From Odobenus rosmarus divergens (Eukaryota; Chordata; Mammalia; Carnivora; Odobenidae), in NCBI RefSeq assembly GCF_000321225.1, contig NW_004450459.1:2238236-2302235 (forward strand): a stretch of 64,000 nt of DNA. Direction: 5' to 3'. The position numbers were made by a program, and so were the translations under genes. Under the pieces are notes generated by a model. It had not been told where the DNA came from and searched no databases. It saw only the letters and a program-made list of their open reading frames with translations. This document shows positions 36,571-49,630 of this stretch, piece after piece. Within the stretch, counting starts at the first letter, position 1, and the number at the start of each line of letters is the position of its first letter.

Positions 36571-37282
36571 ACGTGGGTGCTTCCAACAACAGAGAGGTCC
36601 CTGAAGAGAGAGTCAAACATTGAGAAGGGATATATGCTCTTAGTCTCCTTTCATAGATCTTGTTCCTCAATTAGTCACTGAAACAAGAGGACTTCTCCAT
36701 CTTGGGCCTGAGGGGCAGTTGTGAGTGTGTGAAAACCTTTTAAACATCCAATTTCATGGTATACATGCTAGAAAAATGATTTTTTTCTCTTCTTTCTGAT
36801 CATTCAGTTTGAACCTACTCAGAAAAACTGCTGATTCATTGGACTATGAAATACAGACTCTTCTTAAGAGGCATTTCCTGTAGTAGCCCATTTCCAATTA
36901 TGTAACGCTCTTCTGCTAGTCAATTCATAACTCCTTAAAAAGCTCCCTTAAAATTCTCAAGTTCACTTGTAACTCTGAGGGGAACTCTACACAGACCTTC
37001 AAAAATCAAAATCTTTTATGACTGAATACATTTCCAGATTCATTTAATAATGCCACTCTCAGAAAACTTTACTTTTTGGACCCTCCCCTCCCCTTTGCTG
37101 TGGTAAAAGAATATAAAAAGTTCTATTAATAAACAACTTTAAGCATTCTTTCACTGAAAAAGTCTGTAGCAAAAACCAAACATAAAATGAATAAAAAGGT
37201 AATAAACTCAGTATTTTAGATCCATTTCTCAATTTTTGTCTAAACACATTATGACCAAGTAGCCTCTACTTACTTTCATGCA

Positions 37283-37337
37283 TATATACATATATATATA
37301 TATATTTACACACACACACACACACATATATATACTT
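37283..37337. repeat. Compound TA/CA microsatellite
   Basis: A TATATA run, a short TTTA break, then about twelve CA units and TATATATA occur about 210 bp downstream (in gene sense) of the 37546-37708 exon. Confidence 0.92.
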
Positions 37338-37545
37338 AAATGTATATATTTTAACAACATGGAATGGTAACATCAAATGCTTAGGTTCCATGCAAACACA
37401 TAACCCTTCCTGTGAAGGAAACATATTAATATCATAAAAACAAATCATGGAGAGTAACATGCAACAGCTGAGGGGAGGAGAGTGGGGTTGGGGCAGGGGA
37501 CCCGGAGAAATACAAAGAATGTAAAGAACAAAAAGTGTCATTGAC

Positions 37546-37708
37546 CTGATTTGTCAGAGCTGTTGCCTGTGATTGGAGTGATGGAGCAGCTGGGATTAGC
37601 CTTTGCGCTGTCCTTGGAAGAAACCATTTTGGGTTTATTTTTCGTTGCCTCTAGTGCTTTGACCTTCTTGGCATGTTTACTTCCTTTGTAGTGGGCCTCG
37701 GCCTGGCT
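37546..37708 (-). CDS. ZNF385B: ZNF385B, most upstream exon found
   Basis: This 163-bp exon starts in phase 0 and ends with the first base of a split Glu codon, completed at 13499. It encodes SQAEAHYKGSKHAKK, the histidine half (H-x5-H) of a U1-type finger, then a Lys-rich segment (VKALEATKNKPKM) and a Ser/Thr-rich linker ending TGNSSDKS. The cysteine half of this finger must be in the preceding exon, which I did not find up to 64000. The acceptor is GTTCTCCTTTGTAG. The donor is CAG|GTCAAT, poor beyond GT. Sequence and order match ZNF385B, not ZNF385D. About 168 N-terminal residues are missing if the length is near 470, as I recall for human. Confidence 0.93.
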
Positions 37709-38836
37709 CTACAAAGGAGAACAAATCAGGCTCATTTTTTTGCTACTTACAAACACCACAATGGATGATCATGCAGGAAAATATACATTCAATCATAGGC
37801 ACCACGGACATTTACTACTCAGCACTCAACTATGTTTTTGGCATTTAATGAAGTGGTAGACCAGTTCCTAAGGGGGTGTTGCATATTGAAACTTTCTCTA
37901 CAGCACAGAGGACCTGTGTCTTTAAAAACCAGACATTATTATGAGTAGACAACAGGGCCAGGGCACAATTGTGATGCCTTGTGCCCTCCCGCCACTGCCC
38001 GTTGGGGTTACTTTCAAACATTGAGCTGGCAACAAGCTGCTGTGAGTGTCCTTCCACAACATTCCATTTTGTTTCCCTTCAGCTAAAAACCTGTTTGCCC
38101 TGCATCTACTTTCGTCTAGGCTCTGCTCTCTCCGAGAGCAACTGATGTAACACAGCAACCTGCTGTGAGTGGAAATGGAGCTACATTTTAGAATCGTCTA
38201 CATGTGCTTCACGCAGCATTTTGAAGATCCCAGTTCCAAGAATGGATAATTTAAGCCACAAAGGAAGGACAGTCCTTGTTTCTAATCTCAGAAGTCATTC
38301 TGAAGTCAAAGCAGTTCGTGTTACGTTCACTTACATGCAAAGCATAGGTGGAACTGTGACTTCAATACTAGATCAAAAGGAAGAAAAGAGATCAAGACAA
38401 GTGACTACTAAAAATCTTTAAAAGACAAAAACAAATTACAGGAAAACAAGAAAACATTTAATTAATTTATTGGCATTTGGAAATTTTCTCTCTGCCTAAA
38501 GAATAAGGATTTTATATTTTGGACATCTAGCACGAATACGCATATTAACAAAAGAATCTAAGTATATTCGCTTCAATTTCATTTTCAGTAGACCCTGAAA
38601 ATAAAAACATGCATTTGGCAAAAACAAAAAAACAAATGGAGACATATTATATGGCATATTAGCTTAGTTATAAAGATGAAATGGATGATAAACTTATCAT
38701 AAAATGAGTTCTCATAACAAAATTTCTAAAATAATAACTTTTTTTATGTCCGTTTTCCTTATACACGTGTATGCACTTGAAGATGATTATACTAATGTTT
38801 TCATTCATTTTCCTCAGCAAGCAGAATACAGGTGGT

Positions 38837-38862
38837 GTGTGTGTGTTTGTGTGTGTGTGAGC
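38837..38862. repeat. GT microsatellite
   Basis: About eleven GT units with one TT interruption. Confidence 0.9.
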
Positions 38863-39264
38863 ACATGTGTAAGTAGGTGGGTAGAAGTGACAATGGACAG
38901 AACAAGCCAGGTTTTAATTCTATATTTCAACTAAAGGGATGTACGTGATTTCCTTAGCATAGAACACTGACCATTCAAGGTCAATAGCCTTATATTGACT
39001 GCACACAGTACCTAAGTTCCTGAATATCTTTTCATAAATATAATTGTAGATCATCACTGACTTGTAATTGCTCTTAGTTGGTTGGCTCAAGGATTTCTCA
39101 TAGTATTCTCTGTCTGGTTGGAAAAAATAACGGTCCCAAGGGAGAGAAAAGTGGAACATAAGTTCTTTACTTATTAGAAAGCAAGAATGCTTAAATCCAG
39201 CTAAGGTAGATGGTTGGATACAAATAAGAAAATATACAAATAAAAACTTAGAAGTTGATAACAT

Positions 39265-39465
39265 GAAGTGATAATAATAGTGACTAATATTATTGAGTGT
39301 GCCAAGCACAGTTCTAAATGTATAGCTCATTTAGTCCTCATAATACTCTGTGAGGTAGGTTATCATTATTAATCAGCATTTTACAGATGGAAAACTAGGC
39401 AGAGAGAAGTTAAATAACATCGAAAGTCACACAGGTAGATGTAGAAGCCATTTTGTCGATCTGAA
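39265..39465 (+). repeat. MIR element
   Basis: TATTGAGTGTGCCAAGCACAG, TCATTTAGTCCTCATAATAC, CATTTTACAGATGGAAAAC and AAAGTCACACAGGTAG follow the MIR consensus in order. Confidence 0.85.
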
Positions 39466-41309
39466 ATGCTTACATGGACACCCCTATTTAACTGTATGCC
39501 CACACATTTACATACACATACTCACACTAAGTTAACAATATAATTTTAATAAAAGGAAAAAATACACACAAAGAAGCCACACTGCTTTTAATGACTCAGT
39601 GAAGAGTATGTCTTAACAGAAGTTTCTATGAGTAGGAAAAATCGACTGAATTCATGGGAAATATACTAGCATAGTATGTTAGGCCTGCTCCTTCCTGAAG
39701 AGCTAAGGAAGTCCCATCTTTTGGGTATATAACAATTTCTACATGATACCAGGAGACCTAACAACTCATCTTTCCAAGTATACTAAATAGTGCGATGTTA
39801 CTTTAGTGCCCTCCGGCTAAAGAAACATATGGTTCTCTAAATAAAACCTCCTAGCACTAGATAAGCGGAGTGTCATTTCCTCATTACAATTTCCTGGCAT
39901 CACTGCCGAAAGTTAACAGCATCAATTAGCACTTGAGATAAAGATCCAGCTAAGTGACACCTCCCTGGATGCCAAGATGGAAAGAACTCTTCATAGCCAT
40001 GATCCACTTTCCTTTTGAGTTCTGGGGCACGGAGAGAAGTGCAACAAGGGAGCTTAGCTTCTACTCGATGTTATTTGGGAAGGACTCATGGGATAAAGAT
40101 AGTGGCCGGCACCACTGACTCACATTTGGCATCTTTCCAATTCCCGTTTGGTATTCTTGGTAGGAGCACTTTGCTATCCTCAGTCCTGTATCTGGGGCAG
40201 TGTCAACGGCTTCTAAATCCTGGGCAAATCTTCAAGTGAAACTGAGACACTGTTAAATAGTAACACGATTAACCTGACTTCCTTATCTAGGACTCTTCTT
40301 CGTTGCGCAGTGAAAGAAACAAGGACAAGAGCCAGAAAACCCATGAACTAGGCAGCACAAATCAAGTCCAATCGACAACAGCTCTTGTGTCACTTCCGAG
40401 AGACCTGGTTGACCAAGCTGACTTACTTTACACACCTCAGCGACTGAACAGGAGACACGTATTTGTCTAGCTCTAATGGTCCGCTTTCTGCTTCTCCGCC
40501 AAAAGTGCTGTTGTGCCCCTGACTGGCAATGGTTCAAGAAACCTTTCTTGCCAAGAACTGTCTGAATTCGAGAGTTGCCTGAGCCACCATATTGACCTCC
40601 ACAAGAGAATTCCTCAGGATTGAGGTTCTTGTCTCACAGATCACCCCAGGAGCAACCAGACCACCTACTGGTAGAGGAAGAGCTTTGATAGGAAATGACA
40701 TCCTGGAATTTTCTCTTCTGTTTATCTCCATGTTTGTTACTAAAGGCTTTTGCTTTCCCAAATCCTCTCCATCTCTCAGGACCCCTCTGGTCCAAACAAA
40801 AAAGATACAGAATGGGATGATGTATTGCTTTAAAAATAAAAACATAACACTAAACATTTCTAAAATTCACTGTGCTCCCATTTCTGGTTTTTACCTTATT
40901 TCTAATTTGGACTTCAGGGACATGCCTAGGATCTTGAAACACGATGTTAAACTGTGTTCACCTTGTATAGAAAGGACACTCCCAAGCACAAACTTACAAA
41001 ATGTCCGGGGAAGAGCAATGTTACTAGAGAAAGTCCTCAACCATTTATTTACCAGTGGAACTCAGCTTGTTGCATTTAAAAAAGTAATTAGAACTCTTCC
41101 CTTCGTTAAAGAAAGTGAATCATTCTAACTATTGGTGCCTAATTTTCTGAGACCTTAGATTTCAGGATGTTAAGCAGCGTTATATGAGAAATAGCAGAGC
41201 TCAGTTAATTTTCAGAGAAGCTCTATACACTAAAATGTCAAATAAAAAAAGATGTCAAATGAACCACCATAAAAACAGGCTACACCAACAAGGGGAAAAC
41301 GTTCTTATT

Positions 41310-41650
41310 ATTGCACAAAGAATTATTTAGCACCTGCCATGTGCTAGACATCGAGAAAGATTAAAACCAAAGACCCCTACTCACAAGAGTGGTTGGAAGG
41401 AAAAGACGTGCATGCAAAGAACTACAACTCAAAGCGGAGAGTGGAATTATAAAATGGGATGTAAAGAGCAACAAAGAAGCCTAGAAGTTATAGGAGAGGT
41501 AAGGCTCTCTGGATTGGAGGTGATCACGGAAGCTTCAGGAAAAAGAGGCATCACAGCTGGGGCCTGCCCTAGGGGGCAGGGTTCTAAAGCAGCAGAAGGG
41601 CGGAGGGGGAGGTATTTCAGGCAAAGGGAACAGCATGTGCTAGGGTAGTG
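41310..41650 (+). repeat. L2 LINE 3' fragment
   Basis: TTTAGCACCTGCCATGTGCTAG opens the copy; GTATTTCAGGCAAAGGGAAC and AGCATGTGCTAGGGTAGTGAG close it. The order matches L2 3' sequence. The two open frames here (about 80-100 codons) are repeat artefacts. Confidence 0.65.
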
Positions 41651-44600
41651 AGGTCCTGTGAACTCTGCTGTATTCCCCGGGCACGTCCGCTTCTCAGCAT
41701 CACCAGAACACAGACAGATAAAAGGAACAACAGGGAAAGGCTGCTGCATCGTGCTAGCCTGAAAGTTATTATCCCCTGTAAAACAGAAAATGTATAAGAG
41801 TGTCCTACAATTAAAACAACAAATGTTCTTTTGGTAGGCCTCTTACAGAGAAAATGGTTATAAAGTGAGATGTGGCTTTTGCATCACAGACTTTATCCTC
41901 TGCTCCAAACTATAATCCTATATTAAAACAGCAACTAAATTATTTATATTGAAGCTTTAATAATTATTTGAGATAAAAGCATGGCACTTAAAAATACTAC
42001 AGCTAAGCATATTAAGGAACAAACTAAAGATTACTGAGTATTAGCTAAATAACTATTTGAATTTTTCCTTTAACATAGACTATTATTAACGATTAAAAGG
42101 CTGTTTGCAAACACTTGCTGCACTGACAAAATCACACACTCTGAGACAAAGCTACCGCGTACGAAACATAACATGCACCCAAGAACAAGGCTTACTTAAC
42201 CCAGAGATGGCTGGTAAATCTTTCTGCTGCTATTTGCCATTGTAAGGCCTACAATATAGTAATGACATACCCACCGGCTTTGATACTCATTTCATTCAAT
42301 CCTCAGTCTGAGATCTGTTGAAAACAATGTCTAGACAAAAATCATAACCAATATGAGGTTTTTAGCCTAGAAGGACATAATGTTTTTGCTAATTTCTACT
42401 TTATAGCTAAGTGAAACACTCCAGGTTGCTAGAGCCTGTCCAGAGTTTGCCACATTGCAGAGCTCCGGGAGTGAGCGAATGGTGGTGATCTCTGGATTCC
42501 TGTGAGGCCAGGGTTCGAACTGGCCACGGCCTTTCATATTCAATGGCTTTACAGTACGTATGCAGAAAATCCCATCAACTCCAAATATTTCTAGATTACT
42601 GAAGAGAAACGTAGTGGCTCTCTAGGAAGAAATGATGTGCATGCTAGACTGCTAATGCTCTTTGGGCCTGATTTACATTCTATCAAATATCATTAGACAA
42701 AAGTGGAGTTCTTCAGCCGCGGCTACTTTAAAATGCCACTATTTGAATACATGAGCATCACATATATATTTGTTCACGTTATCAAAACATTCCATGTAGG
42801 CAAATTAACTCATTTCTTAAGATGCCGAGATCTTTAGTGGGCTTCAAGTTATCAAGTTAATTTTTCAAATGCAGCCAGCTAAAAGTCTTGATGCTAGTGT
42901 TTCTGGTGCACGATTCATTGGTGGAATTACTTTACACATTGAAACACGGAGAAGCTATAAATGGACGTAACAACTATGACAGAATTTATATAATGAATTA
43001 GAAAAACACTACAGTTTGAGTTTAAAATCATCTGGAATACAGCAAAAAGTGGCTTTTTTTAAAAAAAAGAAAAAGTGCTTTTTTAAAAAAAAAATAAAAT
43101 TGCCTCTTGCAGAGTTCCCAGTGAACAAAATTTTGCATCATTTTCCCAGCGAGTTTTATATCTCAGTTGGGTGAAGGTGGATTATTAGTTTTAGATGATT
43201 CCCAGCAATCTAAGATTCTTCCCCTCAATATCCAACTATACCCTATGTTTCTAGTTTAGGATTGTGTACAGCAGGGCATTAAAGAGACAGTTAGTTATAT
43301 GAGCTTGACTATGTCAGCTGTGATCTGAATCCCAAATCCTTTCAAATGAAACCAAACTATTTCATTTCATTGAATTCTGCTCTCTCCTCCTGTTCTCTCC
43401 TTTTTTTCAAATTAGGCCACAGTTAAGAAACACCTCAACCATATATATGTGTCAAGGTAAAGTTTGTCCCAGAATATTAATTTCCAAATTCTATTCATGA
43501 ATATTGCAAATTATAGACATTGTATTTTGAAAAAGATTTTCCCCCGCACCAATCTAAGGGAAAGAGGTGTATGAGAATTTTTTTCAACATAAATAATGGA
43601 CTAGAAAATGAGATTTATTTAATGCCACAATTTCTTTAACATCATCAGAATTTAGTTAGGAATTCCACAGAAAGTATCTGAAATGCTTACCCTAAGAAAA
43701 TAAGACTGCTTACTTCTCCATTTCATATTACATTACAATTTTGAAGGGTATATTTACTTTGTCTTCTGGGTTAGGGGTCCATATCTGAGTCAATTTAATG
43801 ATAAATATATGTGTAAACTCCTAGTATTTGCTCTGGAGTTCAGTTGAGGCAAGATGAAGTTTAGATAAACTCTGGCGAAATATGCCCTTAACTTCTCTCC
43901 CAAATCCTAAGGGGTGCAAATCATGAACTCCACACAGAATGCATTTATAATCTAGATTCTCTAAGTTATTATGCCAAAAATGGGAAAATTAGTGTTCTGT
44001 ACACTAACATAATCTTGAATATGAAATAATGAGAACATTTATAATTTATAAAAATATCTAATTTTCTCAAAGAATTATGCATATGAGGACCTAATTTGTT
44101 AGAACTTTTAAATCTTAGAATTTTTATGAAACCCATAGATACCATCTTTTATTTTTATATAATATACTATAAAACATCAAGGATTGGGTAATAATTACTT
44201 AATATTCCTAAGTCATTTGTTTTATGATTTCCCCCAAAGTATTCCAAGTGGAAATTGTCTACCTCTCCCTAATTACTTTCACATTTTATATTAAACTAGG
44301 AAATTTTAGTTACTAATTCTCAGCTACCTTGAAGTATAAAGAAGGGTATCTCAGAGTTTATAGTGATTTCCCAGTTACATTCTAAGTATCTAACATGTGT
44401 GAGAGTGCTGCTATCTTTCAGTGGGGAAATGGATTGCCATTATGTGCTTTATAAGAGCAATTTTTTGTACTCAATGATGAGTAATGCAATATAATTCAAA
44501 TCTACACATTAAAGCTGTGACTCTCCAGCGAACTAATTCAAGTCTTCTGATGGTCTTTTAAATTAGGCTCCCAGGCTTCCACACATTAATTTTTAATCAG

Positions 44601-45464
44601 TCTAGAAGGTATTACATTTACTTCCATTTCCATATTAAGGAAATTTACATAAATGATACAAAATAATCGAAAATTAGAATTTGCATTATGTCTCCTTTTA
44701 TTTGATATATAATAATATCCCTAAAGTAGACAAAAGTGGCAAAGTAACTTTGAAAGTGCAATGACCAGAAAATTAGTTGAAGAATGGCTTTAGTGATATC
44801 TTGTATATGTTTAATATATTGTTTATTTATCATTACTTGTTTGAAAAATCTCTTTTACAGAATGGTTTGTTGTAAAACTCATGCCCCAAAACCAGTTTTT
44901 AAAACTGAGCAGGCATTTTATAATTCAAAATTAAGTGAGTATGTAAATGTAAATATTAATACCATATCCTTTCAAAACATACAGATAAAACTAAGAGAAA
45001 ACAATGAAACTGTACATATTTAGCAGTCACTTAGCAAACCTGAGTCATACTAAGGTTGTCTCTACTCTAAAGCACCAGATTAAACTAGAAATTTTCATTC
45101 CAGATTAATCTGGTCAACCTTCTCACATTTGTGATATTGGTCTCCTGGAGGCAAAACTAAAATAAAAATGGCTTTGACTTTGATTTACCCATAAATATCA
45201 AAATATTTCACTATGATCAGCCAAGTGGACTTCTAGTTTCTGATTCTGTGTGATGTTGTCTAAAAGTTCTATTCACCAATGATAATCACAATATAGGTTG
45301 TTCACATAATGTATGATAATCATTAATGTGAACTCTGTTTTACTCATCTTTGAGTCTTCGGAAGCACCTATTGTATAGTACAGACTCAATAAAAAGTTTT
45401 TGAATTGAATGTAATATAAATGGGACGGAGTAGGGAAAATCTTCTAAAAGCAGGAATTTAAAGC

Positions 45465-46065
45465 TGAGAGTCCATTCATTCTTTCATTAAACAAATGCAT
45501 ATTGAAAATCTATTATGTATCAGGCATCATTATTCTAAGTGTTGTGGGATGCAGGTCTAGTAAAACTTACATTCTAGCATGGGATATTGATAATAAAATA
45601 TAAATTTATATATATATATAGTTAGGTGATTAAGTTAAGTGATAAGTTATACATTTATGAATATGTTAGGTATGCTATAAAAACAATCAGTAAAGGAAAG
45701 AAGAGCAGACTCTGATGGGACGGGGTGCCATTTTAGGTATTAAGATAAGTCTTTCTATTGAGCGGGTATTTGCAGAGAGACCTAAATGAAATGAGGGATT
45801 TAACCAGGTAGATAGATGGTAGAAAAGAATTTCAGGTCCAGTGAACAGCAAATGGCCATTGTAAGGATTTTGACTTTAATCTGAGGAGTTGGGAAATCCC
45901 TGCAGTGTTTTGAACAGACAAGTAACCTTGTTTGACTTCTGTTTATAAAATGATCACTCTGGTTCTCGCACGGAGGACAAGCTATGTGTGTATGGTGAGG
46001 AGACTGGGGTTGAGGCAAAGTTTAAAAGGAGTCTGTTTCAATCATTCAGGCAAGAGATAAAAAGG
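45465..46065 (+). repeat. L2 LINE 3' fragment
   Basis: CATTCATTCTTTCATTAAAC, CTATTATGTATCAGGCATC, TTACATTCTAGCATGGGATA, then AGAGAGACCTAAATGAAATG and AAAATGATCACTCTGG match L2 in order over about 600 bp. A TA run lies at 45609-45621. Confidence 0.7.
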
Positions 46066-46239
46066 AGAGTAAGACCTAGAAAGTTCTTACCAGAGCAAGA
46101 CAGGGAGTAATGGGGTTCTTAAATATACAGATTTCAAATTTCAGGGGCACTACAAACCAAAAGCCAGAGCTTTTTATAGAAATAGGAGCTATTCCTCCTG
46201 TTATGGCAAGTCTCTCAATCCAGATGTGCTGTTCCTTTT

Positions 46240-47780
46240 TGCCTTCCCAAAGTCTGTTATCCCTTTTCTTTTTCACATTTATATTCAATCCTCCTCTCCC
46301 AAATAAGTCCTTATGATCAAGGTCAGAACAAGCTCTAATCTCCCCAACCCCTTTCAACACACATTCACCCCTCAATTTTCACCCTATCACTCTGCTCCCT
46401 TTCACAGACTAATTTGTTAAATTGTATGCACACCTTCATTTTCTTTACTTGAATCTGGTCCATCTTAATTCCCTGAAACAGATATCACCAAGACGCTGGT
46501 GCCCTACATGCTAAAACCAAGAACATCTTCCATTCCTCATCTTGCTTGTGCAATAGGGTACACCTGACCCTGCTGACCTCTTGCCTCTTCTTTGGAAGGC
46601 ATTCTTTTCCAGGCTCTTTGCTAGGTGGGCATTCCCCCACTTTCCTTTCAGAAGCATTCGCAGGCTCGTCCTCCCCCGCCTAGTCAATGAATGTTGAGAT
46701 ATTCCAAAGTTCAGTTGTAGGCCTTCTTGTCTTCTCACACAAACCTTCCAATCAAGAGATCAGTCTTTTTTTTTTTTTTAAAGATTTTATTTATTTATTT
46801 GACAGAGAGAGACACAGCAAGAGAGGGAACACAAGCAGGGGGAGGGGGAGAGGGAGAAGCAGGCTTCCCGTGGAGCAGGGAGCCTGGTGCGGGGCTCGAT
46901 CCCAGGACCCTGGGATCATGACCTGAGCCGAAGGCAGACGCTTAACGACTGAGCCACCCAGGAGCCCCAAGAGATCAGTCTTATTCCCTAACCACCTCTA
47001 TGCCAATAATTTCCTGGTTTCTACCCCTCCAGTCTACATCTCTCTTCTGAGCTCCAGACCTAGACTATTCACTTGGATAACTCAAAGCACTTTAAACATA
47101 AGTTCAAAACTAAACTCCTGTGATACCAGACAAGTGATTCACTCAAAGGCCCCTCTTGCTCTCTTGCAATCTGTTCTCCACATGGTAGGCAGCCAGAGTG
47201 ATATTTTCAAAATGCAAATCTGATCATGTCATCCCTCTGCTTAAGATCCTCAACACCTTATCACTATTCGTGGTTTAAAATCTAAAATAATCATATGCAA
47301 GACTTACATGCCCTACTTCTTACCTACCTCTAGTTTCATTTGGTAGCAGTTCTCTGTCATTCTCTGAGGAACTGAAATAGAGCGTGGCTGGAATATAATC
47401 ATGGTACCATCCTTTTGCACATGCCTAAAACACTATCCCTTTTCCCTTTTCCTAATTAATTCCTGTTTATCCTACAGAAGCCAGCCCAAACATTTCTTCC
47501 TTAGGAAGCCTTCCATGATGCCCCAGACCAGGCCACATCCTAAGTCTTTAAATTCCTCTCTTCATAGCACATCTCCCAACTAAAAACAAATGATTTATTT
47601 TTATAATTTGATTAATGCATGTCCTCCCCCACTAGACAATAACCTTCATTAGGCTTGTACTTATAAGATTTTTGCTCTTCATCATATCTCTTGTACTTAG
47701 CACACTGCCTGAGACATTCTAGGCATTTCATAGATACTGTTTACATGGACAGATGAACAAATGAATGAATGGAGAAAGAA
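46240..47780 (-). repeat. L2 LINE, minus orientation, split by a SINE
   Basis: Reverse-complement L2 landmarks include CTGATCATGTCATCCCTCTGC, GAAGCCTTCCATGATGCCCC, ACTTAGCACACTGCCTGAG, and AACAAATGAATGAATGG at the end. The SINE at 46770-46968 is inserted within it. This is the longest old LINE in the window. Confidence 0.7.
46770..46968 (-). mobile_element. CAN-type SINE, minus orientation
   Basis: Full length, from the poly-T and AAAGATTTTATTTATTTATT tail to GAGCCACCCAGGAGCCCC. The target-site duplication AAGAGATCAGTCTT flanks both ends exactly. It lies in an old L2 and in the gene's sense. Confidence 0.96.
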
Positions 47781-48659
47781 TCTTTATTTTTTGGCAAAGA
47801 ATTAAAGTAAGGGTTGAAGACGAAAAGTAATTAGAGTTTACTCTTAAAAGTTTCAGGCCCAAATGACTGGGAAAATGGTGAAATGATTAACGAAAAAATG
47901 CAGTTATGGTGGGATGAGTAAATGTGCCGAGGAAAATGAAAACTCAGTTTGGGCATCTTCTATTTAGGTGCTAATGGTGGCATTGCTGAGGTCCAACAAA
48001 AAATTGGAAATGCAAATGGTAGTTGACCAGAGAGGATGGGGCTAGAGACACCCATTTGGGAGCCACGTGGTAAGATGATAGATGCAACTCTCTGGGGATG
48101 GATGAAATTCCCGAGGAATTAAGTATAGAAGGGAGAAAACCTATCTGAGGAAAGAATCTTGAGAAATAGCTGTATTTAATAGATAAGATGAGGAAGAAAA
48201 GTCTGTACCAGGTACAGAAAACCCACCAGAAAAGCTGGATATATAAGAAAGTAATCAAACACAGAAGTCAAGGGAAGTAAAAAGGAAAGATAATTAAAGG
48301 AACAAAGGAAAAATAAAAATACATACACACAGCTATCAAAGACAAAATATTGTCTTACTGAAGTACGGTAACATCTTAAATGTTAAAATACTTTTCTATA
48401 ATTTCAAAATAACCTTATAAAATGACTGGAAAATAATGTAATATGAGGTCTTTATGTCCTGGAAGAATATCTGATAATGTTGCTCAGGAAGGTGTTGGCC
48501 ATGGTTGTGTGAAATAAAGGATCTAATCACAGCTACTGCCCCAGAGAAATCATAGTGTGTCCCATCACTTCAAAGAACTGAGGAATGCAGAGCCATAGAG
48601 AGAACACAGCAGCCTGAAGACTGCGAACACATGTCAGGTTACAAAAATTACTCTGAATT

Positions 48660-48900
48660 CAATAATAAAAATAGTGACAGATAGTTAACATTCATTGTTT
48701 GCTGTGTACCAGACACTGTGCTAAGTACTTTATGGACAGCATCTCATTTAATCCTCACAAAACCATGTGAGTCAAGTATTATTAGCCCAAGAGACTCTGA
48801 AAAGTTAAGTAAATGTCCAATATTACACTGCCAAGAATGAAAGACTCTGGATTCAAACCCAGGATTAAAAGATTAGACTCTTAACCAGTACATCATTGAG
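48660..48900 (+). repeat. MIR element
   Basis: GTTAACATTCATTGTTTGCTG, ACACTGTGCTAAGTACTTTA, CATCTCATTTAATCCTCAC, GATTCAAACCCAGGATTAA and a TCTTAACC end give nearly the whole MIR consensus. Confidence 0.85.
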
Positions 48901-49129
48901 GCAAACCCCAAATGCTTCACAGGAGAAGATCCAAACAGAACAGACTTTTTCCCTTAGCCACTCTGGTATAGGATGACCTTCATTTCCTTAGGATAATCTA
49001 GAGGTGAAAATAGTTCTGGGGATGTGCCCTTTAAGGTCATGTAAGGTATAGTTTTCCTTGTAGAGAATGGATTCAGTAATTCTCAACCAATCCTTGGGTG
49101 TCATAAATTAAGATAAAAAAAATTCCCTT

Positions 49130-49560
49130 TAGGACCACTTATTAATTCAAGAAATAGATACACACGCTCCCTGCTAGGCACTAGGGAGACAGCAATACAC
49201 GAAACATACTCACTCCCTGTTCTTATGGAGCCAACAATTGTGTGTGTGTGTGTGTGTGTGTGCTAGAAACAGATATTAAACAGTCACATAAATAAAGATC
49301 TCTTTACCAACTGTGATACATTTCATAAAGAAAAATTAGTGGATGTTATAAATTTATTCCTGGGAATGGGGCTAGTTTAGACCAGGGAGTCTAGAGAAGC
49401 TTCTCCGAGGAGGAGACATTTAGGTGACACCAAAAGAGGGGTATGGACTAGAACAGAGTGGGAGGGCAGAAGCAGCTGGTAGATTTACAGAAATAAACAG
49501 AAGCCATTGTGGCTGCAGCCTGATGAGTAAAGGGGCAAGTGGTAAGAACTAGACTAGAAA
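49130..49560 (+). repeat. L2 LINE 3' fragment
   Basis: CTCCCTGCTAGGCACTAGGG, CTGTTCTTATGGAGCCAAC, and GAAGCTTCTCCGAGGAGGAG with ACATTTAGGTGACACC match the L2 3' region. A GT microsatellite at 49238-49262 replaced part of it. Confidence 0.7.
49238..49262. repeat. GT microsatellite in L2
   Basis: Twelve uninterrupted GT units. Confidence 0.95.
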
Positions 49561-49630
49561 TGTGCATAACTGGTTAGAAACCTGAATTTTAAGAATTCTA
49601 GGTGAATAACAGAGTGAAGATTTTGGTGTA

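Larger units (their letters stand above)
13500..37545 (-). other. ZNF385B: ZNF385B large intron (about 24 kb)
   Basis: This runs from the donor GTCAAT at 37540-37545 to the acceptor at 13500-13501. It contains SINEs, L1, L2, MIR and hAT fragments listed separately. Unlisted stretches (about 14430-15590, 16360-17680, 18260-19320, 20060-21055, 22800-24260, 24460-25890, 28960-29610, 29950-32100, 32270-34535, 34660-37545) are mostly AT-rich DNA in which I recognise no gene. Confidence 0.8.

Noticed and set aside
9265..37708. Assignment to ZNF385D or ZNF385A
   Set aside because: The C-terminal tail and the linker order match ZNF385B as I remember it, and ZNF385D has a different tail and linker. 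A database search would settle it.
40592..41128. 178-codon open frame on the plus strand
   Set aside because: No recognisable domain, no splice or promoter context, and a long overlapping frame on the opposite strand. Some of it may be an old unclassified repeat.
42700..45000. Possible hidden exons for the missing N-terminal half
   Set aside because: I looked for the cysteine half of the preceding finger and for the conserved N-terminal segments on the minus strand and found none.
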